64,000 nucleotides of DNA from Myxacorys californica WJT36-NPBG1 (GCA_019359315.1 JAHHHO010000006.1:1-64000); one strand, 5' to 3'; numbered from the stretch's first letter, positions 1 to 9,173 are shown. Translations and numbers: made by a program. Notes: generated by a model not told the origin, from the sequence alone.

Positions 1-99
1 TCGCCCACAGTCCACGCAGATATGATTTTGCTTGTCTTTGCGTTTTCCATTCTTCCGAATGTGAGTAGACTGGCATTCCGGGCACTGCAGAGAATCACC
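1..99 (-). CDS. IS1-family transposase InsA-like N-terminus (runs off window edge)
   Basis: Read on the minus strand from about base 90 the frame gives a CPEC...CVDC zinc-ribbon with the motif HIRKNGKRK between the cysteine pairs, typical of the DNA-binding InsA part of cyanobacterial IS1-family transposases. The frame is closed by a stop at 100-102 and has no ATG or GTG, so initiation at CTG (88-90) or a damaged start is possible. The minus strand begins GGTGATTCTC at base 99, resembling the GGTGAT end of IS1 inverted repeats, so 99 is probably the element tip. Only about 30 residues lie in the window, so the element's integrity cannot be judged. Confidence 0.55.
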
Positions 100-143
100 T
101 TATCCATCTCTCCATTATGCAACGCCAGATTCGTTTATATAGC

Positions 144-178
144 AAAACGCCTACAGATATTTGTCTGTAGGCGTTCTC
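144..178 (-). terminator. Hairpin terminator downstream of the CpcS-type lyase gene
   Basis: A perfect 12-bp stem (146-157 with 164-175, loop TATTTG) lies just past the stop of the minus-strand lyase gene. It is followed on that strand by TTTTGC, the form of a rho-independent terminator. Confidence 0.6.
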
Positions 179-195
179 ATCTGTAGGCTTTCTAA
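164..195. repeat. Imperfect 16-bp tandem duplication
   Basis: TCTGTAGGCGTTCTCA (164-179) is followed directly by TCTGTAGGCTTTCTAA (180-195), 14 of 16 bases identical. It lies immediately after the lyase stop codon, and its first copy forms one arm of the terminator stem. Confidence 0.6.
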
Positions 196-206
196 TCGTG
201 GGTCGA

Positions 207-743
207 TTAAGCAAGCCGTTTTTCCAGATATTGACCGATCATCTGTTGTTCGCCCAAGCGCGAAATAATCGTCTGACGGGTGCGATATTTATCACCCACT
301 AATTTCAATTCTTCTTCAAACACAGAACCTCTATACTCTGTCCGTAAGCATAGTGTGTCAGGATTAGTGAAATAAAATCCAGCCGTTACTGGTTTAGGGG
401 TCGCAAAGCCGCGATCTCGATACAGCATTGACCCAATGACGCCAAACAGTGTTGAGCCTTTCGACTCTTTGCGCCCCGACACCGAATTCTCGCTGTCCCA
501 AGTCACAGCCGCTCCGCACGTCATTGCATCGAGATCCTCCAATCCGTGCAGTTGGGCTAATTTAATGAGTTCAGGACAGCCTGGCTCTAAAAAGCGAGCC
601 GTGATCAGGCTGTTCATTTCTTTGACTTCACCATCGGGCAAGGTGTAATATCGCCGCTCTGAGCGCCACTGCCCCGCCGAGCGCCGGAAAAAATCAGCAA
701 TTAGAACATCATCTGCTTTAGAAGAAAAATCTAGGGATATCAC
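207..743 (-). CDS. CpcS/CpeS-family phycobiliprotein lyase
   Basis: The 178-residue product matches the size and signature of the CpcS/CpeS lipocalin-like bilin lyases. It has FFRRSAGQWRSERRYYTL near residues 18-35 (family pattern FF..SAG.WRS.R) and a beta-rich remainder. Family members attach phycocyanobilin or phycoerythrobilin to cysteines of phycobiliproteins. The YYTLP segment and long central loop are unlike classic CpcS and CpcU and closer to the divergent CpeS/CpcV-type members, so the exact substrate is open. The GTG start at 743 is supported by AGGAG about nine bases upstream. It is monocistronic, with its own terminator. Confidence 0.78.
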   Translation of the reverse strand: MISLDFSSKADDVLIADFFRRSAGQWRSERRYYTLPDGEVKEMNSLITARFLEPGCPELIKLAQLHGLEDLDAMTCGAAVTWDSENSVSGRKESKGSTLFGVIGSMLYRDRGFATPKPVTAGFYFTNPDTLCLRTEYRGSVFEEELKLVGDKYRTRQTIISRLGEQQMIGQYLEKRLA

Positions 744-952
744 GAGAACCGCTCCTGAAAGATGTAAGAGAGAGTAGTTAATCGAGCAGTAAACTTATGC
801 ACAAAACATAGCCATCTGCGCAATCTAAGCGATATATTGTAACGTTTATTAATATACTTCTAGATTTCCAAACCATCAATGCACCAGAGGATGAAGTTTC
901 TGTCTGTCATGATAGAGACAAAACATCTCACCTTTAACTCAGATCAGAATCG

Positions 953-1897
953 ATGCACGTTTTAGAAGTTCAATCTCTTCAGAAAAGCTATCGCTCGTCC
1001 GGCAAAGTGGTCGAAGCGGTGCGAGATGTTTCCTTCAGCATTTCTGCTCAAGAGGTGCTGGCGTTTTTAGGACCGAATGGAGCCGGGAAAACGACCACGA
1101 TTAAGATGATTGCCGGGTTGATTGTGCCCGATCGCGGTTCGGTGGATATTGCCGGACGCGATCCACACCGCAATTCGAGGGCACTGCGATCGCTCGGAGC
1201 CGTTCTCGAAGGCAACCGCAATATCTATTGGCGACTCACGCCCGAAGAAAATCTGGAGTATTTTGGCGTGTTGCGGGGATTGAGCGGTCGCGTGGCACGG
1301 CAACGGGCACGAGGATTACTCGATCGCTTTGAGTTGTCGCACAAACGCAAAACCACTGTTCAAACGCTGTCGCGAGGAATGCAGCAAAAGCTAGCGATCG
1401 CGGTTGCCCTGATTCACGAACCCCAACTGCTGCTGCTCGATGAACCCACCTTGGGACTTGATGTAGAAGCGACACAGACGGTCAAACAATTGGTGAGAGA
1501 AATCGCGCAGGAAGGACGAGCAATTTTGTTAACCACGCACCAATTAGACCTAGCAGAAGAGTTGTCGGATCGGGTAGCGATTATTAATAAAGGAAAAATT
1601 GTCGCTCAAGAAAATACAGCCGATCTGATTCGTCAATTCTCTGGAATGGTCTACCAGATTGAATTAGAGGAAGAAATAAACCGGAGTTTTCTAGAGGTTC
1701 TTGGACGAGAGCGTGTGGCAAACCTCCAATCCCTTGGCGCAATCCTTGATGGCGATCGCATTTACGTTCGTGAAACTGAACTGTTGTATCAAGCGTTAGA
1801 GATTTTGAACCCGCTTGCGATCGCTCGCATCGAAAAAGACCAAGCTAACCTAACTGATATTTTCTTAAAATTCATTCGTGAGGAGCATCATGCTTGA
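953..1897 (+). CDS. ABC-2 type exporter, ATP-binding subunit
   Basis: This 314-residue ATPase has Walker A GPNGAGKTT (about residue 39), signature LSRGMQQK (about 140) and Walker B LLLLDEPT. The roughly 80-residue C-terminal extension is typical of the DrrA/CcmA-type ATPases that pair with ABC-2 permeases. It should energise export of an unknown substrate (lipid, polysaccharide or drug-like molecule) through the next gene's membrane protein. The stop overlaps the permease start by eight bases, so the two are translationally coupled. The substrate cannot be read from sequence. Confidence 0.85.
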   Translation: MHVLEVQSLQKSYRSSGKVVEAVRDVSFSISAQEVLAFLGPNGAGKTTTIKMIAGLIVPDRGSVDIAGRDPHRNSRALRSLGAVLEGNRNIYWRLTPEENLEYFGVLRGLSGRVARQRARGLLDRFELSHKRKTTVQTLSRGMQQKLAIAVALIHEPQLLLLDEPTLGLDVEATQTVKQLVREIAQEGRAILLTTHQLDLAEELSDRVAIINKGKIVAQENTADLIRQFSGMVYQIELEEEINRSFLEVLGRERVANLQSLGAILDGDRIYVRETELLYQALEILNPLAIARIEKDQANLTDIFLKFIREEHHA

Positions 1898-2663
1898 GCT
1901 ATTTATCGCCCAACTCAAGTGGAGTTCGATTCAATACCGACGCTATGCCAGCGAAGCGATCGGCGGCGTTATCGCTCTAACCGCAACGTTTTATGGACTG
2001 TTTCTCAGCGCTAGCTACATTGGTGGCGGCGGTGTTCAGTTTGGCGATCGCTTAGATTCGGTGATCGTTGGTTATGTTCTTTGGTCGCTGGTGATCTTCA
2101 TCATGGGGGGTATTCCTGGCACCTTGCAGCGCGAAGCTCAAGTAGGAACCTTAGAGCAACTGTTTATTTCGCCGTTCAATGCCACTCAAATTCTATTGTT
2201 TAGAGCGATCGGCGATCTAATCATTCAGACGTTTCTCATTTCAATCGTTCTGTTTGTCATCATGCTGACAACTGGGCGTTGGCTATCCTTTTCTCCAGCG
2301 TTGATCTTGCCATTTATTAGTGTTGTGCTAGGAGCGTATGGCATTGCCTTTGCGGCGGGAGGATTGGCGCTGATTTTCAAGAGCATTCAGCAATTGTTGG
2401 GAATCTTCAACTTTGCGCTGTTGTTTCTACTCACAATCCCAACCGAGAGCTGGAGCGGGACTCAGAAACTTTTAGGATGGATTTTACCGATGACGACAGG
2501 AGCGGGATTGTTGCGAGACCTGATGGCGCGATCGCAGTCCTTAAATTTGTCGCTCTTAGGATTAGCGCTGGCGAATGGATTGATTTATTTTGCGATCGGC
2601 ATCACTTTATTTCGATGGGCAGAGCGAGAAACCAAGCGTAGAGGCAAACTCGCGGGATATTAA
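1890..2663 (+). CDS. ABC-2 type exporter, permease subunit
   Basis: The protein is about 257 residues from ATG 1890, with six hydrophobic segments and no catalytic motifs. It fits the ABC-2 membrane fold, including GGIPGTLQREAQVGTLEQLFISP, the coupling-helix region after the second membrane helix. AGGAG at 1881-1885 and the overlap with the ATPase stop support ATG 1890 over the upstream GTG 1878. It forms the pore of the exporter with the preceding ATPase. A 235-bp gap separates this pair from the devBCA-like genes, so a separate transcript is likely. Confidence 0.82.
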   Translation: MLELFIAQLKWSSIQYRRYASEAIGGVIALTATFYGLFLSASYIGGGGVQFGDRLDSVIVGYVLWSLVIFIMGGIPGTLQREAQVGTLEQLFISPFNATQILLFRAIGDLIIQTFLISIVLFVIMLTTGRWLSFSPALILPFISVVLGAYGIAFAAGGLALIFKSIQQLLGIFNFALLFLLTIPTESWSGTQKLLGWILPMTTGAGLLRDLMARSQSLNLSLLGLALANGLIYFAIGITLFRWAERETKRRGKLAGY

Positions 2664-2898
2664 GGTTTTTATCTCAGTAATTTCTGATTCTAATCAAAGC
2701 GAGCTGCTTCACATTTAGCAATAAAGAAATCATAATGAAAGTGAATCATTGAGTGATATTAAAATTCTTCGCACATCGGTACTGCAAAGCTTCAAAAGGG
2801 ATTTGCAACGCGAAGTCTAGCAGGAGCATTAGAGAACGTGATTCACTTCTGCCTACTCAACGGTCTCACAACCCAGTTCCTTGTTCCCGAAGGCTGCT

Positions 2899-4062
2899 AT
2901 GAGTGCTAAATCGTTTTTGAAGCCAACTAGCGTACGACTGGTTCTAATTGGCTCTGCTATCTCCTTAGCCCTCGCTGGCTTCGGCATTTTTTCCTACGCC
3001 AATCGCCCTTCACCCCCATCGGTTCCTTCAACGTCTGCGTCCCCCGTCCCCGATGCAATCAGCGCTTTAGGCCGGCTAGAACCTGAAGGCGGCGTTCTCA
3101 AGATTGCGGCCCCGGCTGCCACGTTTGGAGGCAGTGTTGGCGGGTCACGAGTGGCGCGATTGCTGGTCAAAGAAGGCGCACAGGTTAAAGCCAATCAGCC
3201 CTTAGCGGTGATCGATAACTATGACTCTCTCGTGGCGTCGGCCATGCAAGCAGAAGCTCAAGTCAAAGAAGCTCAAGCCCAGCTTGCACAGGTTCAAGCG
3301 GGAGCAAAGCAAGGTGATATCAACGCGCAACGCGCCACCGTTCTGAGAGCAAACGCCGAATTGCCAAAGGCAGAGGCAGATTTTCAGAGAGCCGATGCCG
3401 AATATCGCAAAGCAAAATGGGACGCCGAGCGCTATCAGCAACTGTTTCAATCTGGGGCGATTCCAGAATCAGAGTTGCGCGATCGCGTCCTGACCCTAGA
3501 GACGAAAGAAAAACAGCGACAGCAAGCTCAACAAGCGATCGCGCAGGCAAAGCTCGAACTTGAAGGCGCAAGACAAACCCTCAATAGCGTGTCAGAAGTT
3601 CGTCCGACGGATGTGCAGCAAGCCGAAGCTAAGGTTCAAGTCGCGATGGCAACCTTGCAGAAAGCCAAAGCAGATTTGAACAATGCGATCGCGCGTGCGC
3701 CCATCGATGGTCAGGTACTCAAAATTCATGCTGACCCCGGAGAAGTGATTGGCGATGACGGCATCTTAGATCTCGGTAAAACGAGCCAAATGTATGCGGT
3801 GGCCGAAGTGGATGAAACCTACATCGGTAAGGTGAAGGTTGGGCAGCGTGCCAAAATTACAGGCTATGCGTTTCCGGGTGAGATCGAGGGAACGGTGGAG
3901 CGGGTTGGATTGCAAGTGAGCAAAAACGCTGTTCTCAGTACTGATCCGGTCGAGAAGACAGACACTCGCATTGTCGAAGTCAAAATCCGGCTCGATAACA
4001 GTAGTGCGGTTGCTGGACTGAGTAATTTACAGGTTAAAGTTGCCATTGGCGATGCCCAATAA
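2899..4062 (+). CDS. devB: DevB-like membrane fusion protein of an ABC exporter (HlyD family)
   Basis: From ATG 2899 this is a 387-residue periplasmic adaptor. It has one N-terminal membrane anchor (about residues 10-33), a Ser/Pro linker, the conserved ALGRLEPEG start of the barrel-sandwich domain, a long alanine/glutamine-rich coiled-coil hairpin (about 100-260) and a C-terminal beta domain. The order devB-devC-devA on one strand identifies a DevBCA-type exporter. In heterocyst-forming Anabaena that system exports glycolipids through a TolC-like channel, but homologues occur in non-heterocystous species, where the substrate is unknown. A TTG at 2881 is a weaker alternative start. Confidence 0.85.
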   Translation: MSAKSFLKPTSVRLVLIGSAISLALAGFGIFSYANRPSPPSVPSTSASPVPDAISALGRLEPEGGVLKIAAPAATFGGSVGGSRVARLLVKEGAQVKANQPLAVIDNYDSLVASAMQAEAQVKEAQAQLAQVQAGAKQGDINAQRATVLRANAELPKAEADFQRADAEYRKAKWDAERYQQLFQSGAIPESELRDRVLTLETKEKQRQQAQQAIAQAKLELEGARQTLNSVSEVRPTDVQQAEAKVQVAMATLQKAKADLNNAIARAPIDGQVLKIHADPGEVIGDDGILDLGKTSQMYAVAEVDETYIGKVKVGQRAKITGYAFPGEIEGTVERVGLQVSKNAVLSTDPVEKTDTRIVEVKIRLDNSSAVAGLSNLQVKVAIGDAQ

Positions 4063-4120
4063 ACGATCGCGCTTTCAACGGGAAGACTCAAACAATTTGA
4101 ACCCTCGGTTCCATTAACCC

Positions 4121-5359
4121 ATGTTCGCTATTCCTCTTGCCTGGTTACAACTAAAGCGTGAGAAAATCCGGCTACTCGTTGCCTTAGCGGGTATCGGTTT
4201 TGCCGTAATTCTAATGTTCTTGCAGCTTGGCTTTCAGGATGCTTTATTCGATAGCGCCATCACCTTTCATCGCAATATTGAAGGTGATATTTTTCTGGTC
4301 AGTCCCCAATCGACCTCTCTAATTTCGATGAAGAGCTTTCCAGAGCGGCGACTTTATCAATCGCTTGGCTTTTCTGGAGTGAAATCGATCAGTCCCATTT
4401 ATATCGGCTTCGGGATTTGGAAAAATCCCTTTTGGGAAGGTCCGCCAACGTCTCAAACTCGAAGTATTTTAGTGATCGGCACTGTTCCCGGAGATGATAT
4501 TCTCTCTCTTCCAGGAATTCATGAGCGCCAAGCGCAACTTCGTTTATCAGACGTTGTTTTATTTGACAGCGCTTCTCGGGCTGAGTTTGGTCCCATCCCT
4601 GCCAAGTTCGAGGCACTGCAACCGGGCGATCCACCGATTAGAACTGAGGTAGAAAGCCGCCGCATCGAAGTTGGTGGAATCTTCACGATGGGGGCATCGT
4701 TCGGCGCGGATGGCAACCTGATCACAAGCGATCTCAACTTTCGGCGCATTTTTGCTTCGCGTCAGAAAGACTTGATTGATATCGGTGTGATTCGGCTGGA
4801 ACCGGGTGCAGATTTGCTAACCACGCTAGAGCGCTTCAAACAAAATTTGCCAGGAGAATTGAGGATCGATCCAAAGAAAACTCCTGAGCAAGCGAAAGAA
4901 GATTTTGTTGTCGGGGATGTGCGAGTGCTGTCGAAAGCAGCATTTGTGGCGGTCGAGCAAAACTACTGGAAAGAGAGCACGGCGATCGGCTTTATTTTTA
5001 CCCTCGGAGCCGCGATTGGGTTTGTGGTCGGAACGGTGATTGTCTATCAAATTCTCTACACCGACGTTGCCGATCACTTAGCCGAATACGCCACGCTAAA
5101 AGCGATGGGATATCGCAATCGCTACCTTTTATCGGTGGTGTTCCAGGAAGCGATCATCTTATCGATCATGGGATTTATCCCAGGTTATATTCTCTGCATT
5201 GGGCTTTACACCCTGACTCGCAATGCCACTGCCCTGCCGATCGCGATGACCTTAGCCCGGAGCATTACCGTGTTGTGCCTGACTGTTTTGATGTGTAGTA
5301 TTTCGGGCGCGATCGCGGTTCGCAAAGTCCAACAAGCTGATCCTGCCGACATTTTCTAA
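4121..5359 (+). CDS. devC: DevC-like exporter permease (FtsX/MacB-type fold)
   Basis: The 412-residue protein has one N-terminal membrane helix (about 18-40), a large extracytoplasmic domain with VSPQSTSLISMKSFPERR, and three C-terminal helices (about 290-405). This is the FtsX-like topology of DevC. It lies 58 bp after devB and 23 bp before devA, so the three genes form one operon. It should couple ATP hydrolysis by DevA to substrate transfer through DevB. The N-terminal PLAWLQLKREKIRLLVALAG is characteristic of cyanobacterial DevC. Confidence 0.88.
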   Translation: MFAIPLAWLQLKREKIRLLVALAGIGFAVILMFLQLGFQDALFDSAITFHRNIEGDIFLVSPQSTSLISMKSFPERRLYQSLGFSGVKSISPIYIGFGIWKNPFWEGPPTSQTRSILVIGTVPGDDILSLPGIHERQAQLRLSDVVLFDSASRAEFGPIPAKFEALQPGDPPIRTEVESRRIEVGGIFTMGASFGADGNLITSDLNFRRIFASRQKDLIDIGVIRLEPGADLLTTLERFKQNLPGELRIDPKKTPEQAKEDFVVGDVRVLSKAAFVAVEQNYWKESTAIGFIFTLGAAIGFVVGTVIVYQILYTDVADHLAEYATLKAMGYRNRYLLSVVFQEAIILSIMGFIPGYILCIGLYTLTRNATALPIAMTLARSITVLCLTVLMCSISGAIAVRKVQQADPADIF

Positions 5360-5382
5360 GTTGCCGCTTTTAAGTTTCTGTC

Positions 5383-6093
5383 ATGTCAGACATTCCTTCA
5401 GACATTCCTATTGTTGAAATTCAGAACGTCAATCACTCGTTTGGTTCGGGGCGGTTGCGGAAACAGATTTTGTTCAACATCAACGCCACGATTAAACCGG
5501 GCGAAGTCTTGATCATGACCGGACCCTCGGGATCGGGTAAAACAACTCTGCTCACCCTGATTGGAGCATTGCGCGCGACTCAAGAGGGCAGCCTCAAGGT
5601 GCTGGCTCAAGAACTGAGAGACGCGCCAGAGAGCAAACTTGTCGAGTTGCGCCGTAACATTGGTTATATTTTTCAGGCTCATAACCTGCTGAATTCGCTG
5701 AAAGCTTGGCAAAACGTGCAGATGTCGGTCGAACTACACCCAGAGGTGTCTAAACAGGACTCCCGTGCAATGGCAGAAGAAATGTTAGCGGCGGTAGGGC
5801 TGCGAGAGTGGGTCAACTACTATCCCAGCGAACTCTCAGGCGGACAAAAACAGAGAGTTGCGATCGCGCGTGCCCTCGTCTCTAAACCCAAACTCGTCTT
5901 GGCGGACGAACCAACCGCCGCGCTCGACAAAAAATCGGGTCGCGATGTGGTGGAAATTATGCAACGCTTAGCCAAACAGCAAGGCTCCGCCATCATTCTT
6001 GTAACTCACGACAATCGAATTCTAGACATTGCCGATCGCACGTTACATATGGAAGATGGATATTTGACGTCTCTTGATGCTGCTCCGCTCTAG
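5383..6093 (+). CDS. devA: DevA-like exporter ATPase
   Basis: This 236-residue ATPase belongs to the MacB/LolD-like group. It has Walker A GPSGSGKTT (about 47-55), signature LSGGQKQR (about 147), Walker B LVLADEPTAALD and the H-loop VTHD. DevA partners energise MacB-like exporters. It is the last gene of the devBCA operon. No strong terminator follows: only a 7-bp inverted repeat (6187-6193 with 6205-6211) lies downstream. No convincing NtcA box was seen upstream of devB, unlike the nitrogen-regulated Anabaena operon. Confidence 0.88.
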   Translation: MSDIPSDIPIVEIQNVNHSFGSGRLRKQILFNINATIKPGEVLIMTGPSGSGKTTLLTLIGALRATQEGSLKVLAQELRDAPESKLVELRRNIGYIFQAHNLLNSLKAWQNVQMSVELHPEVSKQDSRAMAEEMLAAVGLREWVNYYPSELSGGQKQRVAIARALVSKPKLVLADEPTAALDKKSGRDVVEIMQRLAKQQGSAIILVTHDNRILDIADRTLHMEDGYLTSLDAAPL

Positions 6094-6482
6094 TGGTATT
6101 TCGGAGTGATTTTGAGAGATGAGAGGGTAGTGTATGTAGACCTGTGGCTCGGGTTGGACGATCGCATTGCCTGTTATAAGAGATGAAACGAAGAGCCTAA
6201 GTCACTTCGTTCTTCCTCGCAAAGCCAGTCGAAGACCTCCATCATCCCTACATTGATCAAGTAAGTACTAATGGCCAGTGGTTAAGTTACAGAAAAAGTA
6301 TAAAGATTGCAACAATCCGATAAAGCATTTATTAAATATTCATAACATTAGTTGTTATGGGAGAAAAAACTGAGGGAACTCTACGAGAAGAATCTACAAA
6401 CAATACGTCTAAAGATGGATTACACCCACCAGTTGCAGTTTTGAGTAGGTTCTAAATCAGTCAAACACACAGGTATTTCACT
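6094..6482. other. 389-bp intergenic region with two inverted repeats
   Basis: No gene is seen. It holds a 7-bp stem AACGAAG/CTTCGTT (6187-6211), possibly the 3' end of the dev transcript, and an AT-rich stretch with the inverted repeat CATAACA-TTAGT-TGTTATG (6341-6359) about 120 bp before the next start. The latter could be an operator or a leader hairpin, but nothing identifies a regulator. Confidence 0.4.
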
Positions 6483-6776
6483 ATGCGCTCTAACCGCTGT
6501 TCCCTCGAATCTGGTCTCAAGTTGAGAAGTACTCTGCCCCGCCCTAAAACCGAGGCAGCGGCGTACTTGAATTTGTACAAACTAACGATTGAGAAAAAAC
6601 GCCTCGAACACGAACTAGAATCTATTGAAATTCGTCGTCATCGAATTCAAAAGCGATTAACGTTTCTGAGCAGCCAAGTTGCTGAACTTGATAGAAGTGC
6701 CACATGCAAGACTCCTGCAACCAAACAAGCCGCTCCTGATAGTGCAGCCTTTAATACTCTGTTCTTGGAGTACTAA
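6483..6776 (+). CDS. Small coiled-coil protein of unknown function
   Basis: The predicted protein is 97 residues, with a basic N-terminus, the segment RPKTEAAAYLNLYKLTIEKK (about 20-39) and a heptad-like charged helix to about residue 70 (LEHELESIEIRRHRIQKRL), then a low-complexity tail. I do not recognise a named family, though short proteins with this PKTEAAAYL..YKL pattern seem common in cyanobacteria. It is probably a cytoplasmic coiled-coil adaptor. It has its own terminator 36 bp after the stop and no operon partners. Confidence 0.65.
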   Translation: MRSNRCSLESGLKLRSTLPRPKTEAAAYLNLYKLTIEKKRLEHELESIEIRRHRIQKRLTFLSSQVAELDRSATCKTPATKQAAPDSAAFNTLFLEY

Positions 6777-6811
6777 TTGCAAGTTGTTCCCGTTGTCTTC
6801 AGTATGTCAGT

Positions 6812-6840
6812 AAGGGCGCTTTTGAGCGTCCTTTTGTTTG
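6812..6840 (+). terminator. Rho-independent terminator after the coiled-coil gene
   Basis: AAGGGCGC (6812-6819) pairs with GCGTCCTT (6826-6833) with one G-U pair and loop TTTTGA, followed by TTTTGTTT. This is a textbook terminator and also separates the convergent NagZ-like gene. Confidence 0.75.
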
Positions 6841-6841
6841 C

Positions 6842-8467
6842 TTAGCTGGTTTGATCAACCTTCAGCAGAGTGCTAAGTGCGATCGCTTGTGCCGACTGCA
6901 TTTGTCCGTAGCTAAACACATAAGATACATCAGATGGCAGCTTTGGAATGAATTGTTCTAGCACATAGGGGCTGCCATAGATTACGAGTGCTTGCAGTTG
7001 ATCAGAGTACAACAGAAATTCAAACCAATTTTGTGCGGTTTCTGTTAACCCTGCGCTACCACGAAAGGGATTGCCCCGAATAAAAAGTTGCAACAGCGTT
7101 GGTTGTGGTTTTACGCTGTCAAATGAAACGTCAGGGGTATGTTGATCGACAATCTGAACGCGCGTAAAACCTGAGTGCTGAGGTAGCGCGATCGCAGGTG
7201 CAGTTCGTCCCAAAAAATCGCAATCGATCATGTCATCAACAACGATTAAATTTCGTCCTCCACTTGATTTGTCTAATCGAGACAGAGTGGGTTGGTGAAC
7301 CTGCATCGATCGCTGCAAAATTTCTTGCACAGTTGCCGCGGAGCTACGCTCTGCTCTGTCTGACTGTCCTAATCGCTCTGCCAAACCATGAGGCGTTGCA
7401 AACGAAGCGGCATTGCCGTTTGATGCTGCGATTTTTGATTTTGCGTGCAAAATGCGTTCTACCGACGCCCAAATTCTCTCGCGAGAAATTCGTCCTGACT
7501 CCACCGCATCGCAAACGGCTTCGATCGCTTTCTCCGGCTCCAATGGCATCAACAGAATATCGGCTCCCGCTTCTACGGCAAGAATACAGGCTTCTGCGGT
7601 TCCGTACCGATTTGCGATCGCGCCCATCACGAGCGCATCGGTTGTCACTAACCCATCAAATCCTAATTCTGCTCGTAATAAATCAGTGAGAATGGGGTGA
7701 GAAAGCGTTGCGGGAGCTTGATCATCCAACGCCGGAATTTTCAGATGAGCGCTCATGATCGAATCAACGCCCGCTGCGATCGCGGCTTTAAACGGTGGCA
7801 ACTCAATTTGATCTAAGCGATCGCGATCGTGGGGAATCGTCGGCAGCTCTAAATGCGAATCGATGGCCGTATCGCCATGTCCCGGAAAATGTTTAGCGAC
7901 TGTTAACGCGCCCCCAGACTGCACGCCCGCAATAAACGCTGTTGTGAGAGCAATCACGATCTCTGGCGTTTCGCCAAACGATCGCACATTAATCACCGGA
8001 TTATGGGGATTGTTATTAACATCAACGGTGGGCGCGAGAATCCAATTTAGGCCGATCGCTAATCCTTCTTGAGCCGTGACCTTGCCCATCTGGTGGGATA
8101 AGTGGCAAGCAGTTTCGAGATCCGTTTGGGCAATGGCAGCCAGTGCCATGGGTGGCGGAAACCAAGTCGCGCCCGAAAATCGCTGTCCAACACCTTCTTC
8201 AACATCAGCGCAGATCAAAAGTGGAGTTGTGGCCCAATCTTGAAACTGGTGCGATCGCAGGGCAATTTCCGCAGCGCTTCCTCCTAGCAGAATGGCCCCT
8301 CCCACACCCAATTCTTTGATCCAACGCTGAAGCACTGCCGCCGGGGGTTCCCACAGCGGATAGCGAATTTCGTGATCAAACAAATGCCCAGACGCCCGAA
8401 CAACCACCATTTGAGCGACTTGCTGAGCCAAGCTCAAAGCGTCTGGATTGGAAAACGGGTTAGACAT
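6842..8467 (-). CDS. nagZ: Glycoside hydrolase family 3 protein (NagZ-like beta-N-acetylhexosaminidase)
   Basis: This is a GH3 enzyme with KHFPGHGDT (192-200) and the Asp-His dyad region DSHLELP. The predicted nucleophile Asp277 lies in GFDGLVTTDALVMG. These are hallmarks of NagZ-type hexosaminidases that trim GlcNAc from muropeptides in peptidoglycan recycling. At 541 residues it is about 200 longer than compact NagZ, with an extra C-terminal alpha/beta-like region from about 345. There is no signal peptide, so it is probably cytoplasmic. It starts 49 bp after rbfA ends on the same strand, so co-transcription with ycf33 and rbfA is plausible. A beta-glucosidase function is the alternative. 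Confidence 0.8.
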   Translation of the reverse strand: MSNPFSNPDALSLAQQVAQMVVVRASGHLFDHEIRYPLWEPPAAVLQRWIKELGVGGAILLGGSAAEIALRSHQFQDWATTPLLICADVEEGVGQRFSGATWFPPPMALAAIAQTDLETACHLSHQMGKVTAQEGLAIGLNWILAPTVDVNNNPHNPVINVRSFGETPEIVIALTTAFIAGVQSGGALTVAKHFPGHGDTAIDSHLELPTIPHDRDRLDQIELPPFKAAIAAGVDSIMSAHLKIPALDDQAPATLSHPILTDLLRAELGFDGLVTTDALVMGAIANRYGTAEACILAVEAGADILLMPLEPEKAIEAVCDAVESGRISRERIWASVERILHAKSKIAASNGNAASFATPHGLAERLGQSDRAERSSAATVQEILQRSMQVHQPTLSRLDKSSGGRNLIVVDDMIDCDFLGRTAPAIALPQHSGFTRVQIVDQHTPDVSFDSVKPQPTLLQLFIRGNPFRGSAGLTETAQNWFEFLLYSDQLQALVIYGSPYVLEQFIPKLPSDVSYVFSYGQMQSAQAIALSTLLKVDQTS

Positions 8468-8515
8468 AGTAAGTTAAACATAGTATCGATGGGTAAATTT
8501 GCCCATCGCATCAAA

Positions 8516-8905
8516 TCAATCTTCTTTTACCTCATCTTCCTCATCAAAGTCCTTGCGTTCCTGACTAAGACGACTAATTAAGTTCAAAACCTTATTGCCC
8601 CGCTCAATGGAATGATCTTCTAGGAAGACTACTTCAGGGGTGCGACGCAGCCCAATCCGGCCCAACTCGCGACGGACATAGCCCGTCGCCGACTTCAAAC
8701 CATCCATTGTTTCTGCTTTTGCGGCATCGTCACCATAAACACTGACAAAAATCTTAGCGTGCTGCAAGTCACCCGACACGACTACATCCGTCACGCTAAC
8801 CATGCCTGTACCCACGCGATCGTCTTTAATGCCGTTCATCAGCATCTGGCTCACTTCGCGTCTAATCTGCTCAGAGACCCGCGCCACTCTTCGATCTGTC
8901 GCCAT
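8516..8905 (-). CDS. rbfA: Ribosome-binding factor A
   Basis: The 129-residue product matches RbfA: N-terminal [18 protein letters not shown], central [23 protein letters not shown], and [20 protein letters not shown]. RbfA is a KH-fold factor that binds 16S rRNA and helps mature the 30S subunit, notably in the cold. The C-terminus is acidic. It lies between the ycf33-like gene upstream and the NagZ-like gene downstream on the same strand, an arrangement I believe is common in cyanobacteria. Confidence 0.95.
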   Translation of the reverse strand: MATDRRVARVSEQIRREVSQMLMNGIKDDRVGTGMVSVTDVVVSGDLQHAKIFVSVYGDDAAKAETMDGLKSATGYVRRELGRIGLRRTPEVVFLEDHSIERGNKVLNLISRLSQERKDFDEEDEVKED

Positions 8906-8978
8906 AACCGTCGCCCTTACTTACAAGAAGTTCCTCATCCTAGCACCGTCTATAAAGAGGAGCCGTCTGCCTTCCGTT

Positions 8979-9173
8979 TTAGATTCCTAACATTGCCCGC
9001 AACGTGAAGGTGAAAAAGGCAATCCCTGCTACAAAAAAACCGATAACGGCAACGGCGGTAAGAGGATTTTTTAGCAGAGGTACGAGGGGGGCTAAAGCAA
9101 ATAAAATTACACCCACCATTACACTAAACAGGAGCCTGGGGTATCTGGAGCTATTAATCAGAAAGTCTCGCAT
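8979..9173 (-). CDS. ycf33: Ycf33/DUF751-family small membrane protein
   Basis: The 64-residue protein has two hydrophobic helices (about 12-34 and 38-60), the N-terminal pattern MRDFLINSSRYPRLL and the C-terminal FFTFTLRAMLGI seen in the Ycf33/DUF751 family of cyanobacteria and red-algal plastids. Function is unknown; a thylakoid or plasma-membrane location is inferred from the helices. It is the likely first gene of the ycf33-rbfA-nagZ transcript and diverges from the Dam-type methylase gene. Confidence 0.8.
   Translation of the reverse strand: MRDFLINSSRYPRLLFSVMVGVILFALAPLVPLLKNPLTAVAVIGFFVAGIAFFTFTLRAMLGI

Noticed and set aside
2664-2898. NtcA site upstream of devB
   Set aside because: No GTA-N8-TAC with a suitable -10 box was found.
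7198-7689. 163-codon frame antisense to the NagZ-like gene
   Set aside because: Overlaps conserved coding sequence on the other strand; no family signal or ribosome-binding site.
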